Assembly: GCA_035635855.1 (NCBI GenBank)
Contig: DASQAF010000034.1
Span: 310,001 to 374,000, forward strand
DNA length: 64,000 nucleotides
Source of the DNA: UBA11740 sp035635855
Lineage (GTDB): Bacteria > Acidobacteriota > Blastocatellia > Pyrinomonadales > Pyrinomonadaceae
Reading direction: 5' to 3'
Positions within the stretch are counted from its first letter, which is position 1. Each line of letters starts with the position of its first letter. The notes beneath the pieces were generated by a model. It searched no databases and was not told where the DNA came from. It worked only from the letters and a program-made list of their open reading frames with translations. Positions 53,635-60,939 of the stretch are shown piece after piece. A program made the translations under genes and the position numbers.

Positions 53635-54465
53635 ATGAAGCTGTCCCTCGTTAGCCGATTCATCCAGTCAAGTTTCTTGTTAATCCTGCTGGCGGCTTGC
53701 GGCCTGGCCCAGGCTGATAAACCCCAGGCCGACAAACCAAAGACCGACACCGACGACAAGGCCGCGCAGATCCTACGACGGGCAATTCAGGCAGTGGGTG
53801 GCGATCGCTACCTCGCCGTGCGCACCTTGATTGGGCGAGGGTTTTTCACGGATTACAAGGACGGTGTGCCGGGCATTCCCACCAAATTCGTGGATTACAT
53901 TGCTTACCCCGACCGCGAACGCACGGAATTCACCGGCGGCGGCGCGCGTCTGATTCAAACCAACGATCGCGACAAGGGCTGGATCTATGATGGCGCAGCG
54001 CTGACTCTCAAGGATCAAAACGCCGGCCAGTTGGAAGATTTTCGGATGGCGATGCGCACCAGCGCCGAGAACCTTCTGCGCGGGTGGTGGCGCAAAGACG
54101 GCGCGACTTTGAGTTATATCGGCCGGCGAGAGGCGGGGTTGGCGCGAAGAAACGAAACCGTGCGCCTGACTTATCCGGGCGGTCTTTGGATTGAATATGA
54201 GTTCGCCGCCACGGACGGCTTGCCCGCGAAAGTTCTCTACCAACGCAAACAGAAAAAGCCCGACAGCGACGAGATGGAAAATATCTCGGAAGAAGATCGC
54301 CTTTTCAAACCCGTTACAATCGACGGCGTGGTCGCCCCGTACGTTATCGACCACTATCGCAATGGCACTCAAACCAGCCGGATTAATTACGAGTCAGTCG
54401 AATTCAACAAGCCCATCGCCGACTCGCTCTTCGCCAAGCCCGCGAATCTCAAAGCTATTAAGTAG
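53635..54465 (+). CDS. Secreted protein of unknown function (outer-membrane lipoprotein-sorting-like)
   Basis: 276 residues. Signal peptide about 1-26 (FLLILLAACGLAQADK); AAC just before Gly could be a lipobox. Mature region: AAQILRRAIQAVGGDRYLAVRTLIGRGFFTDYKDG, ERTEFTGGGARLIQTNDRDKGWIYDGAALTLKDQ, LTYPGGLWIEYEFAATDGLPAKVLYQRKQ, ETVRL and VAPYVIDHYRNGTQTSRINYESVEFNKPI. This resembles the LolA/LolB-like half-barrel of the 'outer membrane lipoprotein-sorting' group (DUF4292-like), typical of acidobacteria. A short ORF follows 11 bp later. Confidence 0.65.
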   Translation: MKLSLVSRFIQSSFLLILLAACGLAQADKPQADKPKTDTDDKAAQILRRAIQAVGGDRYLAVRTLIGRGFFTDYKDGVPGIPTKFVDYIAYPDRERTEFTGGGARLIQTNDRDKGWIYDGAALTLKDQNAGQLEDFRMAMRTSAENLLRGWWRKDGATLSYIGRREAGLARRNETVRLTYPGGLWIEYEFAATDGLPAKVLYQRKQKKPDSDEMENISEEDRLFKPVTIDGVVAPYVIDHYRNGTQTSRINYESVEFNKPIADSLFAKPANLKAIK

Positions 54466-54475
54466 GCGGTTCTCG

Positions 54476-54580
54476 ATGGCCCGAAAGAGCGTATCAAAGG
54501 AAAGAGTTCGTAAGTATCAAGAGCTCCGCCCCAAGTATGAACGGATGGGAATCAATCGACGTTTCATGCAGCTCATTTAA
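54476..54580 (+). CDS. Possible 34-residue small basic protein
   Basis: ATG 54476 to TAA 54580; begins MARKSVSKERVRKYQELRPK and ends NRRFMQLI. 13 of 34 residues are Lys/Arg/Glu. AGGCGG lies six bases upstream of the start, and the ORF is 11 bp after the preceding stop, so translation is plausible. The start resembles ribosomal S14 (MAKKSMI..), but no zinc cysteines or later S14 motifs follow. It may be a real small protein or a degraded copy. Confidence 0.3.
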   Translation: MARKSVSKERVRKYQELRPKYERMGINRRFMQLI

Positions 54581-55805
54581 ACGGATTTCGTTCCGGCGCT
54601 TCGTCGTGTGAGACGGTGTGGAGCAGTCCGCGAACCAGCACATTCAGCATCGGTATGCGGTGTCGAACCATTACTCGCATTGGCTGTGGCCGCGCCCCGA
54701 GGCGGGCTTTGGGTTCGAGGGCCGTCCGGCCCAGCGAAAGCCTGCGACAGCCAAATTTGATTGCGTGATCCACGACCTCTTGGAGTAACCGGAAATAGAT
54801 CGGAGCTTCAGCGTTGGCGGCTCTATCGAATCCTATATAATACCCGACCGCGGTCTCGCCATCGCGTACAGTGTTTACAAAACCGAGTAGTTGTTCGCCT
54901 CGTCGTACCACCGTCCAACGTATGTCTTCTCCAAGTCGGGCGGCGAGCGTCGGCAGAAAAGTTACTGGCAGCGTTACGAGTCGTAGCCGCGCGTTGTGGT
55001 GCGTTTGTAAATAGAGGCTGTGCAGCGTCTCCGCGTGGCGCTCGATTTCGCCGGGATCCCTCAGCTCCTCAACCGTGCAACCGATTGCCGCCACCTCCTT
55101 GGCAATCTGTCTGGCAGTTTTCCGATACTTCGAAGTAAGACTGCCCAGATAATCTTCGTAAGTTCGCCACTGGGGCGAAATCTCCAGAACCATGTTGGGA
55201 TCGGTTTCCAGCGAGCGGTATGAGAATCTGGAGAGCACCGCAGCCGCAGCCTCGTCTTCATTAGTAAAGTCCTTGACCATCACAAGGTCAGTTTCTCCGA
55301 AGAGCTTATCGGCGCGCCGCAGGCGATAAATCGCTTCCGCGACGGCCGCCCAGATCGCGACCTGGTCTGTATTCGGCGAAAAGGCAACTCCGTGCATGCC
55401 CCACGAAAGCAGATTGCCACAGACAAGCATTCTTTCTTCCAGACGCTCGAGCGGCGCGGTCAGGGCTTTGTGCCGGGAGCCCTTACGCGCTCGGGTGACG
55501 GAGATCTTGACGCTTTGAGCAACTACGGCGGCCACCGCTTCGCGTTCGCAAAAGATGAGTGCGTACCGCGGGTGCAGATTCTCGGGTCTCGCAACCTCGA
55601 GGACGCGTAGATAGCGGCGTGAAAGAAAAAGGGAATCATGGGCCGTTAGGGCGTCCCAACGCGCCGCGTCCAGATATTCAATGCTGTCGGCCAGGGCGAA
55701 GCCGAAACCGGTCGGACGATGACGCTCGCTGTGACTGTCGCGCAGGTCCCGCGCTTTGCTCACCAGTTTTCGGAGAGGCTTGATGCTCGACATGGAAGTT
55801 AACAA
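54573..55805 (-). CDS. GNAT-fold acyltransferase, FemAB/PF04339-like
   Basis: 410 residues. Two GNAT-like halves, the second with SKYRKTARQIAKEVAAIGCTVEELRDPGEIERHAETLHSLYLQTHH and GYYIGFDRAANAEAPIYFRLLQEVVDHAIKFGCRRLSLGRTALEPKARLGARPQPM, similar to peptidogalycan-biosynthesis PF04339 and BioF2/FemAB-like acyltransferases. Probably transfers an acyl or aminoacyl group onto a surface glycan or peptidoglycan. Followed in the same direction by two glycosyltransferase genes. Its last bases overlap the end of the 54476 small ORF on the other strand. Confidence 0.72.
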   Translation of the reverse strand: MLTSMSSIKPLRKLVSKARDLRDSHSERHRPTGFGFALADSIEYLDAARWDALTAHDSLFLSRRYLRVLEVARPENLHPRYALIFCEREAVAAVVAQSVKISVTRARKGSRHKALTAPLERLEERMLVCGNLLSWGMHGVAFSPNTDQVAIWAAVAEAIYRLRRADKLFGETDLVMVKDFTNEDEAAAAVLSRFSYRSLETDPNMVLEISPQWRTYEDYLGSLTSKYRKTARQIAKEVAAIGCTVEELRDPGEIERHAETLHSLYLQTHHNARLRLVTLPVTFLPTLAARLGEDIRWTVVRRGEQLLGFVNTVRDGETAVGYYIGFDRAANAEAPIYFRLLQEVVDHAIKFGCRRLSLGRTALEPKARLGARPQPMRVMVRHRIPMLNVLVRGLLHTVSHDEAPERNPFK

Positions 55806-55921
55806 AATGACGCAACGGAATTATAGATCACATCTCAGCCCGGCCCTTCATGGTGCCGCGACGCGAGCCATAAGTGTTGGCGAAGTTGCGGTGGGGAATT
55901 GAAAAACCGCCTAACTCGTTT

Positions 55922-57103
55922 TCACGCCGAAGCCGATCGGCTTAGTGATTCCTTCTCAGTTTCACCGACCAGAGGTTCGTTGAGGTTGGCGTGATCTAAA
56001 GAAGGCAATGGCTGGCCGGCCATCTTTGCAAACAGTCGCTCGTACTGATCGACGACGTAATCCCAATCATAATGCTTCTGCACGCGCGCTTGCGCGCGAT
56101 TGCGGTACGAATGGACCTGAGAGCCATCGCGCAAGACGCGCTGCAGCTTCTCGGCCAAGTCGTCTTCATCTGTATAAGCAATTCCCGCGTCACCGATGGC
56201 TTCTATGTTTTCCGGCGCGGCGAGGGTCAGCACGCAGTTGCCAAAGCCCATCGCTTCCAAAAGCGCCGGATGTGTGCCGCCCACCTCGGTCGCGTGCACA
56301 TAGCAGTAAGCATTTTGCTGCAGCGCGCGATAGTCGCGGCCAAACACAAAGCCAGTGAAGATAATTCTTCGATCTCTCCGGGCTCGCGCTTTGAGGTCCT
56401 TGATGTACTCGCGAGCATAGGGAGCATCGCCGACGATTAAAAGTTTGTGCGCGGTCTTAACGCGCTTGAAGGCTTCGATCACCAGGTGCGCGTTGTTCTC
56501 GGGCTCCAGACGCGAGACGTAGAGCACGTACCGGTTAGGCTCTACGCGCCAGCGTCTCACCATTGGATCGGGACGCCGTTCAACTTCAGCGCCGTAGGCG
56601 ATCATGGTGGACGGAGTCCCGTAGTTTGCCAGGTAGTATTCCTGAATTACGCGCGCATCCGTCACCGTTTCATTCGGCAGGATAGTCGCCAGCCGCTCAG
56701 CCATCAGATAGTACTGACGCGCGATCCAACTCCATTTCTTGCGCTTGTGTTCCAGTCCGTCCACGTTGACGGCCACGGGCGTTCCCGCTGCGCGTAACAG
56801 CGGCGCGAAGGGAGCGTTCGCGGCGTTGCACACCAGCGCGGCATCATAACGGGCCGTCATGGCATGCAGGGCCGAAAGAAACGTGTGAACTATCGTGTCG
56901 AAGTATTTGTGCCGGATGGTGGGGAGGACTTTCAGTCTCACTCCCTGATATTCGATTTGGCGGGGACTGACATAATGGGCTCTACAATAAACAGTGACGT
57001 CGTGACCACGAGCCACCAGTCGCGTCGAAAGGTGCTCGGCAAAGGTTTCGAACCCGCCGTAGTTGGCTGGAATGCCCCGTGTTCCGAGAATTGCAATACG
57101 CAT
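55922..57103 (-). CDS. Glycosyltransferase family 4 with DUF1972 N-terminus
   Basis: 393 residues. MRIAILGTRGIPANYGGFETFAEHLSTRLVARGHDVTVYCRAHY is the DUF1972/CpsF-like N-domain, and the GT4 donor-binding domain is seen as YVLYVSRLEPENNAHLVIEAFKRVKTAHKLLIVGDAPYAREY and HATEVGGTHPALLEAMGFGNCVLTLAAPENIEAIGDAG (E-x7-E motif region). Transfers an NDP-sugar to a surface polysaccharide lipid intermediate. The start is at 57103; the frame open to 57151 would place a different start before MRIAIL. 118 bp from the next gene. Confidence 0.88.
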   Translation of the reverse strand: MRIAILGTRGIPANYGGFETFAEHLSTRLVARGHDVTVYCRAHYVSPRQIEYQGVRLKVLPTIRHKYFDTIVHTFLSALHAMTARYDAALVCNAANAPFAPLLRAAGTPVAVNVDGLEHKRKKWSWIARQYYLMAERLATILPNETVTDARVIQEYYLANYGTPSTMIAYGAEVERRPDPMVRRWRVEPNRYVLYVSRLEPENNAHLVIEAFKRVKTAHKLLIVGDAPYAREYIKDLKARARRDRRIIFTGFVFGRDYRALQQNAYCYVHATEVGGTHPALLEAMGFGNCVLTLAAPENIEAIGDAGIAYTDEDDLAEKLQRVLRDGSQVHSYRNRAQARVQKHYDWDYVVDQYERLFAKMAGQPLPSLDHANLNEPLVGETEKESLSRSASA

Positions 57104-57195
57104 ACGACCGAACTTAAGAGGCAGGCAAGAACGATTCTCATAAAACCACAAAGTTGGTTAACAAGTCGAGCGCCGAAAAACCCCGGCGTAGAAAT

Positions 57196-58320
57196 TCATA
57201 ATTTTTGCGCCGCTCGTTCATAAACCTGCAAAGTCAGTCGCGCGGTAGTAGTCCAACTGAAAAACTTTGCGCGTTTCAGCCCTTTGACGCACAGCTGCGC
57301 GCGATAGTCCGGATTATCGATCACCCGCGCAATCGCTGTCGCCAGTTCGCGTTCATCGAAAGGATCGACCAGCGCTCCGGCGTCGCCCACAACTTCCGGC
57401 AAGCTGGTCCGGTTGCCGGCAATGACCGGAACGCCGCACTGCATAGCCTCAAGCACTGGCAATCCAAAGCCCTCAAAGTACGACGGGTAAACAAAACAAA
57501 TGGCCCCGCTGTAGAGAGCGGGGAGTTCCTGGCCGGGAACATAACCCGTGAATACAATGTCCCGGTCGCCGGAGTTGCGCTCGGCAGCGCGAATGGTTTC
57601 GCGATCAAGCCAAGCACGCTTACCCGCCAACACGAGCTGCGGGAACTCGCCGGCCGGACGACCCTGTCGCAGGCTGGTATAGGCTTCGATCAGGCGCACC
57701 AGATTCTTGCGTGGCTGAATCGAGCAGAGAGACAGAATGTAATCCTTGGCGATGCCGTAATTCTCTCGCACCCTTTTCAGTTCGTTCCCGTTTGTCACCT
57801 GGGCGAAATGCGGCGGCGCTGCTTCGGGCGTAACTGTGATGCGTTCTGGTGCGATTCCATAAGTCCCGACGATGTCATCACGCGAATAGTCTGAAACGGT
57901 GATGATCTGGGCAGCGCGGCGGGCCGTCGCGCGCACGGTCAAGCGAAGCTGCATCCAACTGCGCCGTTTGAAGGTCTCGGGCAAATGCTCAAAAGCCAGA
58001 TCGTGGATAGTCGCGACCAGCGGACAAGGCAGAAACGGTGGCGCGGTATATTGAACGTGAAGCACATCGACGGGGCGTCGACGTAGTTCCCGGGAAAGCG
58101 TCAACGGAATGCGCACGAGCGGTGTGTGTGGCGGCGTCCGGGTAACTTTAAAGTTGGGCCACCGATCGACAAATCGATCGACAGCGCCGCGCCTGGTAAC
58201 GTAGAGGGTGTAAAGGTTTGTCTGATCGATTTGAGCGAGGCCTTCGATCAGGTTGGTGGCGTAACTCTCGTTCCCGCCCAATTCAGCTCCGACGGAATGC
58301 GCATCGATTGCGATGTGCAA
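57196..58320 (-). CDS. Glycosyltransferase family 4 (mannosyl/glucosyl-transferase type)
   Basis: 374 residues. MHIAIDAHSVGAELGGNESYATNLIEGLAQID, the N-terminal acceptor domain, and a GT4 C-domain with YILSLCSIQPRKNLVRLIEAYTSL, VFTGYVPGQELPALYSGAICFVYPSYFEGFGLPVLEAMQCGVPVIAGNRTSLPEVVGDAG (E-x7-E at FEGFGLPVLE). Same-strand partner of 55922-57103; together they fit a capsule or exopolysaccharide locus, with the FemAB-like gene downstream. The sugar cannot be assigned. Confidence 0.88.
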   Translation of the reverse strand: MHIAIDAHSVGAELGGNESYATNLIEGLAQIDQTNLYTLYVTRRGAVDRFVDRWPNFKVTRTPPHTPLVRIPLTLSRELRRRPVDVLHVQYTAPPFLPCPLVATIHDLAFEHLPETFKRRSWMQLRLTVRATARRAAQIITVSDYSRDDIVGTYGIAPERITVTPEAAPPHFAQVTNGNELKRVRENYGIAKDYILSLCSIQPRKNLVRLIEAYTSLRQGRPAGEFPQLVLAGKRAWLDRETIRAAERNSGDRDIVFTGYVPGQELPALYSGAICFVYPSYFEGFGLPVLEAMQCGVPVIAGNRTSLPEVVGDAGALVDPFDERELATAIARVIDNPDYRAQLCVKGLKRAKFFSWTTTARLTLQVYERAAQKL

Positions 58321-58414
58321 GATCGCTTCGCTCCAATTCGGTATTCCGGCTGTTCAGAGTACCGACATCAGTCGGGCACTGGTCGATGAGGAAGACCCAA
58401 CCAAGGTGGGTACA

Positions 58415-58849
58415 CTAAACTTCGTCGGTTGCGGACTCTTCGTTAGCCTCAGCAGTAGAGTCCCGGGCGGCGGCCACGGGAGCTGCGGCTGCTTCTAACT
58501 GCCGGGTGTCGCGCTCGCGTATACGAGCGGCTTTTCCGCGCAGCTCGCGTAGATAATAAAGCTTGGCCCGCCGCACATGCCCTCTCTTCACCACGTCGAT
58601 ATGATCAACGATCGTCGCGTGCAGCGGAAAAATCCTTTCCACGCCGATCCCGAAGCTGGTCTTGCGCACGGTAATCGTTTCGCGCGCACCGCCATGCTTT
58701 CGGGCAATCACCACGCCCTCGAAAGCCTGCAGACGCTCTTTGGTTTCAGATTCCTTAATACGCACATGGACGCGGACCGTGTCGCCCGGCTGAAAATCAG
58801 GAATGTTATTTCGTAATTGCGTCTTCTCGACGCTGTCTAAGCGGTTCAT
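58415..58849 (-). CDS. rplS: 50S ribosomal protein L19
   Basis: 144 residues; start 58849 (MNRLDSVEKTQLRNNIPDFQPGDTVRVHVRIKE), SD GGAG seven bases upstream. The conserved core GVVIARKHGGARETITVRKTSFGIGVERIFPLHATIVDHIDVVKRGHVRRAKLYYLRELRGKAARIRE is complete. A C-terminal tail of about 30 residues rich in Ala, Glu and Ser is longer than usual (family about 115). Last gene of the ffh operon; 111 bp after trmD with a repeat-filled gap. Confidence 0.97.
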   Translation of the reverse strand: MNRLDSVEKTQLRNNIPDFQPGDTVRVHVRIKESETKERLQAFEGVVIARKHGGARETITVRKTSFGIGVERIFPLHATIVDHIDVVKRGHVRRAKLYYLRELRGKAARIRERDTRQLEAAAAPVAAARDSTAEANEESATDEV

Positions 58850-58865
58850 GATCAACTCCAATTCG

Positions 58866-58958
58866 TTCTTAGTGCCTGGTACTTCGTACTTAGTTTCCCT
58901 GTTCCAGCGAGTCGCGTTTCCGGGATTAGAAATCTAAGTACTAAGCTCAAAGTACAGG
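58866..58958. repeat. Inverted blocks of TACTTAG heptads between trmD and rplS
   Basis: Forward sevens at 58866-58893 (TTCTTAG, TGCCTGG, TACTTCG, TACTTAG) and complementary sevens at 58931-58958 (AATCTAA, GTACTAA, GCTCAAA, GTACAGG), with 37 bp between. The two blocks can pair in RNA. Confidence 0.7.
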
Positions 58959-58960
58959 GC

Positions 58961-59659
58961 TCATTCTTTCAAAAGATCCGGTCGATTGCGCTTCGTTTTT
59001 TCCCTCGCAGCTTCACGACGCCAACGCGCAATTTCGGCATGGTTGCCGGTCAACAAAACTTCCGGGGCGCGCATGCCCTCAAACTCAGGGGGCCGCGTGT
59101 ATTGCGGGCAATCCAACAAACCGTCGGCAAAAGATTCGTTTATCGCCGATGTCTCGCTGCCCAGCGCTCCGGGTAACAAACGAACTGTGGCGTCGATGAC
59201 TACCAGCGCGGCGGGCTCGCCGCCTGAGAGCACATAGTCGCCTATCGAGACTTCGTCAGTCACCAGAGCCTCAGCGACCCGCTCGTCAACGCCCTCGTAA
59301 CGCCCGCAAATCAAAACCAGTTGCTCGCTCTTGGCGAACTCATCGGCGAGCGAAGGGCCGAACGGCTTTCCTTGCGGCGAAAGTAAAACAACGCGCTTGC
59401 CGGCGGTGATCCTTTCCCTGCGATTAGCGCCGGCGAGCGACTGAACTGCTGCAAAGATCGGGTCGGGCTTCAGCACCATGCCGTCGCCGCCGCCAAAAGG
59501 CCGATCATCCACCACGTGATGCTTATCCGAAGTCCACGAACGTAGATCGTGCGCCCGAATATTTACCAAACCCGCCGCACAGGCCCTACGGATGATCCCG
59601 TACTCAAACGTTTCGCGAAAATAGCCGGGAAAGATCGTAATTATATCGACGCGAAGCAT
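58961..59659 (-). CDS. trmD: tRNA (guanine37-N1)-methyltransferase
   Basis: 232 residues. Methylates G37 of tRNAs reading CNN/ANN codons to prevent frameshifting. SPOUT trefoil knot LVLICGRYEGVDERVAEALVTDEVSIGDYVLSGGEPAALVVIDATVRLLPGALG and opening MLRVDIITIFPGYFRETFEYGIIRRACAAGLVNIRAHDLR, with the AdoMet loop and the conserved catalytic Asp in the DDRPFGGGDGMVLKP region. The C-terminal TrmD domain (YTRPPEFEGMRAPEVLLTGNHAEIARWRREAA) is present. Sits in the universal ffh-rpsP-rimM-trmD-rplS order. Confidence 0.97.
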   Translation of the reverse strand: MLRVDIITIFPGYFRETFEYGIIRRACAAGLVNIRAHDLRSWTSDKHHVVDDRPFGGGDGMVLKPDPIFAAVQSLAGANRRERITAGKRVVLLSPQGKPFGPSLADEFAKSEQLVLICGRYEGVDERVAEALVTDEVSIGDYVLSGGEPAALVVIDATVRLLPGALGSETSAINESFADGLLDCPQYTRPPEFEGMRAPEVLLTGNHAEIARWRREAAREKTKRNRPDLLKE

Positions 59660-59661
59660 TG

Positions 59662-59725
59662 CGATTGATCCATTGAATCATTTGCCCATTGATTCATTGG
59701 ATCAATGAGTCAATGAATCAATCTC
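59662..59725. repeat. Eight tandem octads of the TCATTGAN type between rimM and trmD
   Basis: In steps of eight from 59662: CGATTGAT, CCATTGAA, TCATTTGC, CCATTGAT, TCATTGGA, TCAATGAG, TCAATGAA, TCAATCTC. The last three are partly complementary to the earlier ones. It runs up to the rimM stop codon. Confidence 0.75.
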
Positions 59726-60266
59726 ACAATTCCAGGAGTCCCTCCGGCGGATCGACGCGGATTAGCTTCTTTTCGACGTCGATCTCGATGCAGATGTCCC
59801 GGGCCATGGGAACCAGAAACTCGCGTCCGGCGTCATTTGCGACCACCAGAATCTCGACGCCGCCGGTGCGCATCACTTCGCGAACCGTCCCAATCAGGTT
59901 GCCATCAATTCCTTCCACTCGACAACCGGCCAACTCCCATTCGTAGAATTGATCCGCGGCTAGCGCAAGGCGCTCGCCGGCGGGGATTGCCAGTTGGTGG
60001 CCGGCTAAATCCCTGGCTGTGTCGATCGAGTCATAATCGATGAACTTGAAAATGATTCGATTGCCGTGAAACCAATACTCTTCAATTTGCAAAGATCGGC
60101 GACTTCCATCCGGCGCGATCGCGATCACCTGATCGAGGTCTTCAAAGCGTTCGGGAAAATCCGTATAAAGATCCGCAACAACTTCTCCACGCAGCCCCCT
60201 GGTCCTGGCTACGCGCGCGACGACAATTAGATCTTCTGTTCCAACATCGCGATTGGATTCCTTCAT
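59724..60266 (-). CDS. rimM: Ribosome maturation factor RimM
   Basis: 180 residues from ATG 60266 (MKESNRDVGTEDLIVVARVARTRGLRGEVVADLYTDFPERF). Helps 30S head assembly through S19 and 16S rRNA. N-domain GLRGEV signature and C-terminal PRC-like barrel (AADQFYEWELAGCRVEGIDGNLIGTVREVMRTGGVEILVV, EFLVPMARDICIEIDVEKKLIRV). Longer frame to 60293 rejected because the region just upstream is the KhpA stop area. Fourth gene of the operon. Confidence 0.95.
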   Translation of the reverse strand: MKESNRDVGTEDLIVVARVARTRGLRGEVVADLYTDFPERFEDLDQVIAIAPDGSRRSLQIEEYWFHGNRIIFKFIDYDSIDTARDLAGHQLAIPAGERLALAADQFYEWELAGCRVEGIDGNLIGTVREVMRTGGVEILVVANDAGREFLVPMARDICIEIDVEKKLIRVDPPEGLLEL

Positions 60267-60304
60267 CCAGCACAGACGCACGCAAGTTAACAACGTGCGC
60301 TACA

Positions 60305-60535
60305 TCACTCAACTACGTCGAGGACGAACCGGCGATGCTGCTTCAGTCCGGCCGCGTAAACCAGCGAGCGCAGGGCCCGCACGGTGCGGCCTTGTTTGCC
60401 GATTATCTTGCCCATGTCTGTCTGGGCGACGCGCACCTCGATCCGGGTGGTGCCATCGCGCTCAATTTCACGCACGTCGACTGCTTCTGCATCATCAACG
60501 AGAGCCTTGACGATCATTTCAACGGTTTCGCGCAT
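60305..60535 (-). CDS. khpA: KH-domain RNA-binding protein KhpA
   Basis: 76 residues, single KH domain of the KhpA/YlqC type: TTRIEVRVAQTDMGKIIGKQGRTVRALRSLVYAAG contains the GKIIGKQGR GxxG loop. Pairs with KhpB/Jag in many bacteria to regulate mRNA. The start is ATG 60535 (MRETVEMIVKALVDDAEAVDVREI); an in-frame TTG at 60541 is rejected. Between rpsP and rimM, its usual place. Confidence 0.93.
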   Translation of the reverse strand: MRETVEMIVKALVDDAEAVDVREIERDGTTRIEVRVAQTDMGKIIGKQGRTVRALRSLVYAAGLKQHRRFVLDVVE

Positions 60536-60537
60536 AT

Positions 60538-60594
60538 CCAAAGTTCAAAGTCCAAGGTCCAAGGTCTGCGTCGTCATTGTTGACGTTGGACTTT
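60538..60594. repeat. Four tandem YCAARGT heptads and an inverted partner between rpsP and khpA
   Basis: CCAAAGT, TCAAAGT, CCAAGGT, CCAAGGT (60538-60565), then TTGGACTTT at 60586-60594, complementary to AAAGTCCAA at 60547-60555. It ends at the rpsP stop codon. Confidence 0.75.
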
Positions 60595-60866
60595 CAGACT
60601 GCTTCCGCTGCTGCCGCAGCAGCACTTTCCGTCTTCGCGGCTTGCTTGATCAACTGGCGAACAGTATCGGTCGGCTGCGCGCCTTTTTCGATCCAGTAAC
60701 GAACTCGGTCGGCCTTGAGCTTGATCTCTGCCGGTTGGCGCGTCGGATTGTACGTTCCCAGGTTCTCAAGGCACGCGCCGTCGCGCTTTGACTGCTTCTC
60801 TTTGACTACGATCCGATACGACGGTCGCTTCTTCGCGCCGGTGCGCATTAATCTGATTGCTAACAA
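60594..60866 (-). CDS. rpsP: 30S ribosomal protein S16 (TTG start)
   Basis: 90 residues, start TTG at 60866 (LLAIRLMRTGAKKRPSYRIVVKEKQSKRDGACLENLGTYNPTRQ), set by GGAGG (60875-60879, minus) eight bases upstream; an ATG start would remove the first beta-strand and an upstream frame continues past the SD. S16 signature RPSYRIVV and DRVRYWIEKGAQPTDTVRQLI are intact. A poly-Ala C-terminal tail is present. The second gene of the operon. Confidence 0.95.
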   Translation of the reverse strand: MLAIRLMRTGAKKRPSYRIVVKEKQSKRDGACLENLGTYNPTRQPAEIKLKADRVRYWIEKGAQPTDTVRQLIKQAAKTESAAAAAAEAV

Positions 60867-60939
60867 GTGTCTTTCCTCCAGGTGCAAGGCGGGCAGTAGC
60901 CCGCCTCTAAACATATTGACGAGTCGTCCAAATGAACGA

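Noticed and set aside
54191..54475. Upstream extension of the small ORF at 54476
   Set aside because: It is a shadow of the 53635-54465 gene; only the part after 54476 has an independent start and SD.
58866..60594. CRISPR-like arrays in the operon gaps
   Set aside because: Units of 7-8 bases without unique spacers and no cas genes; they are short tandem repeats.
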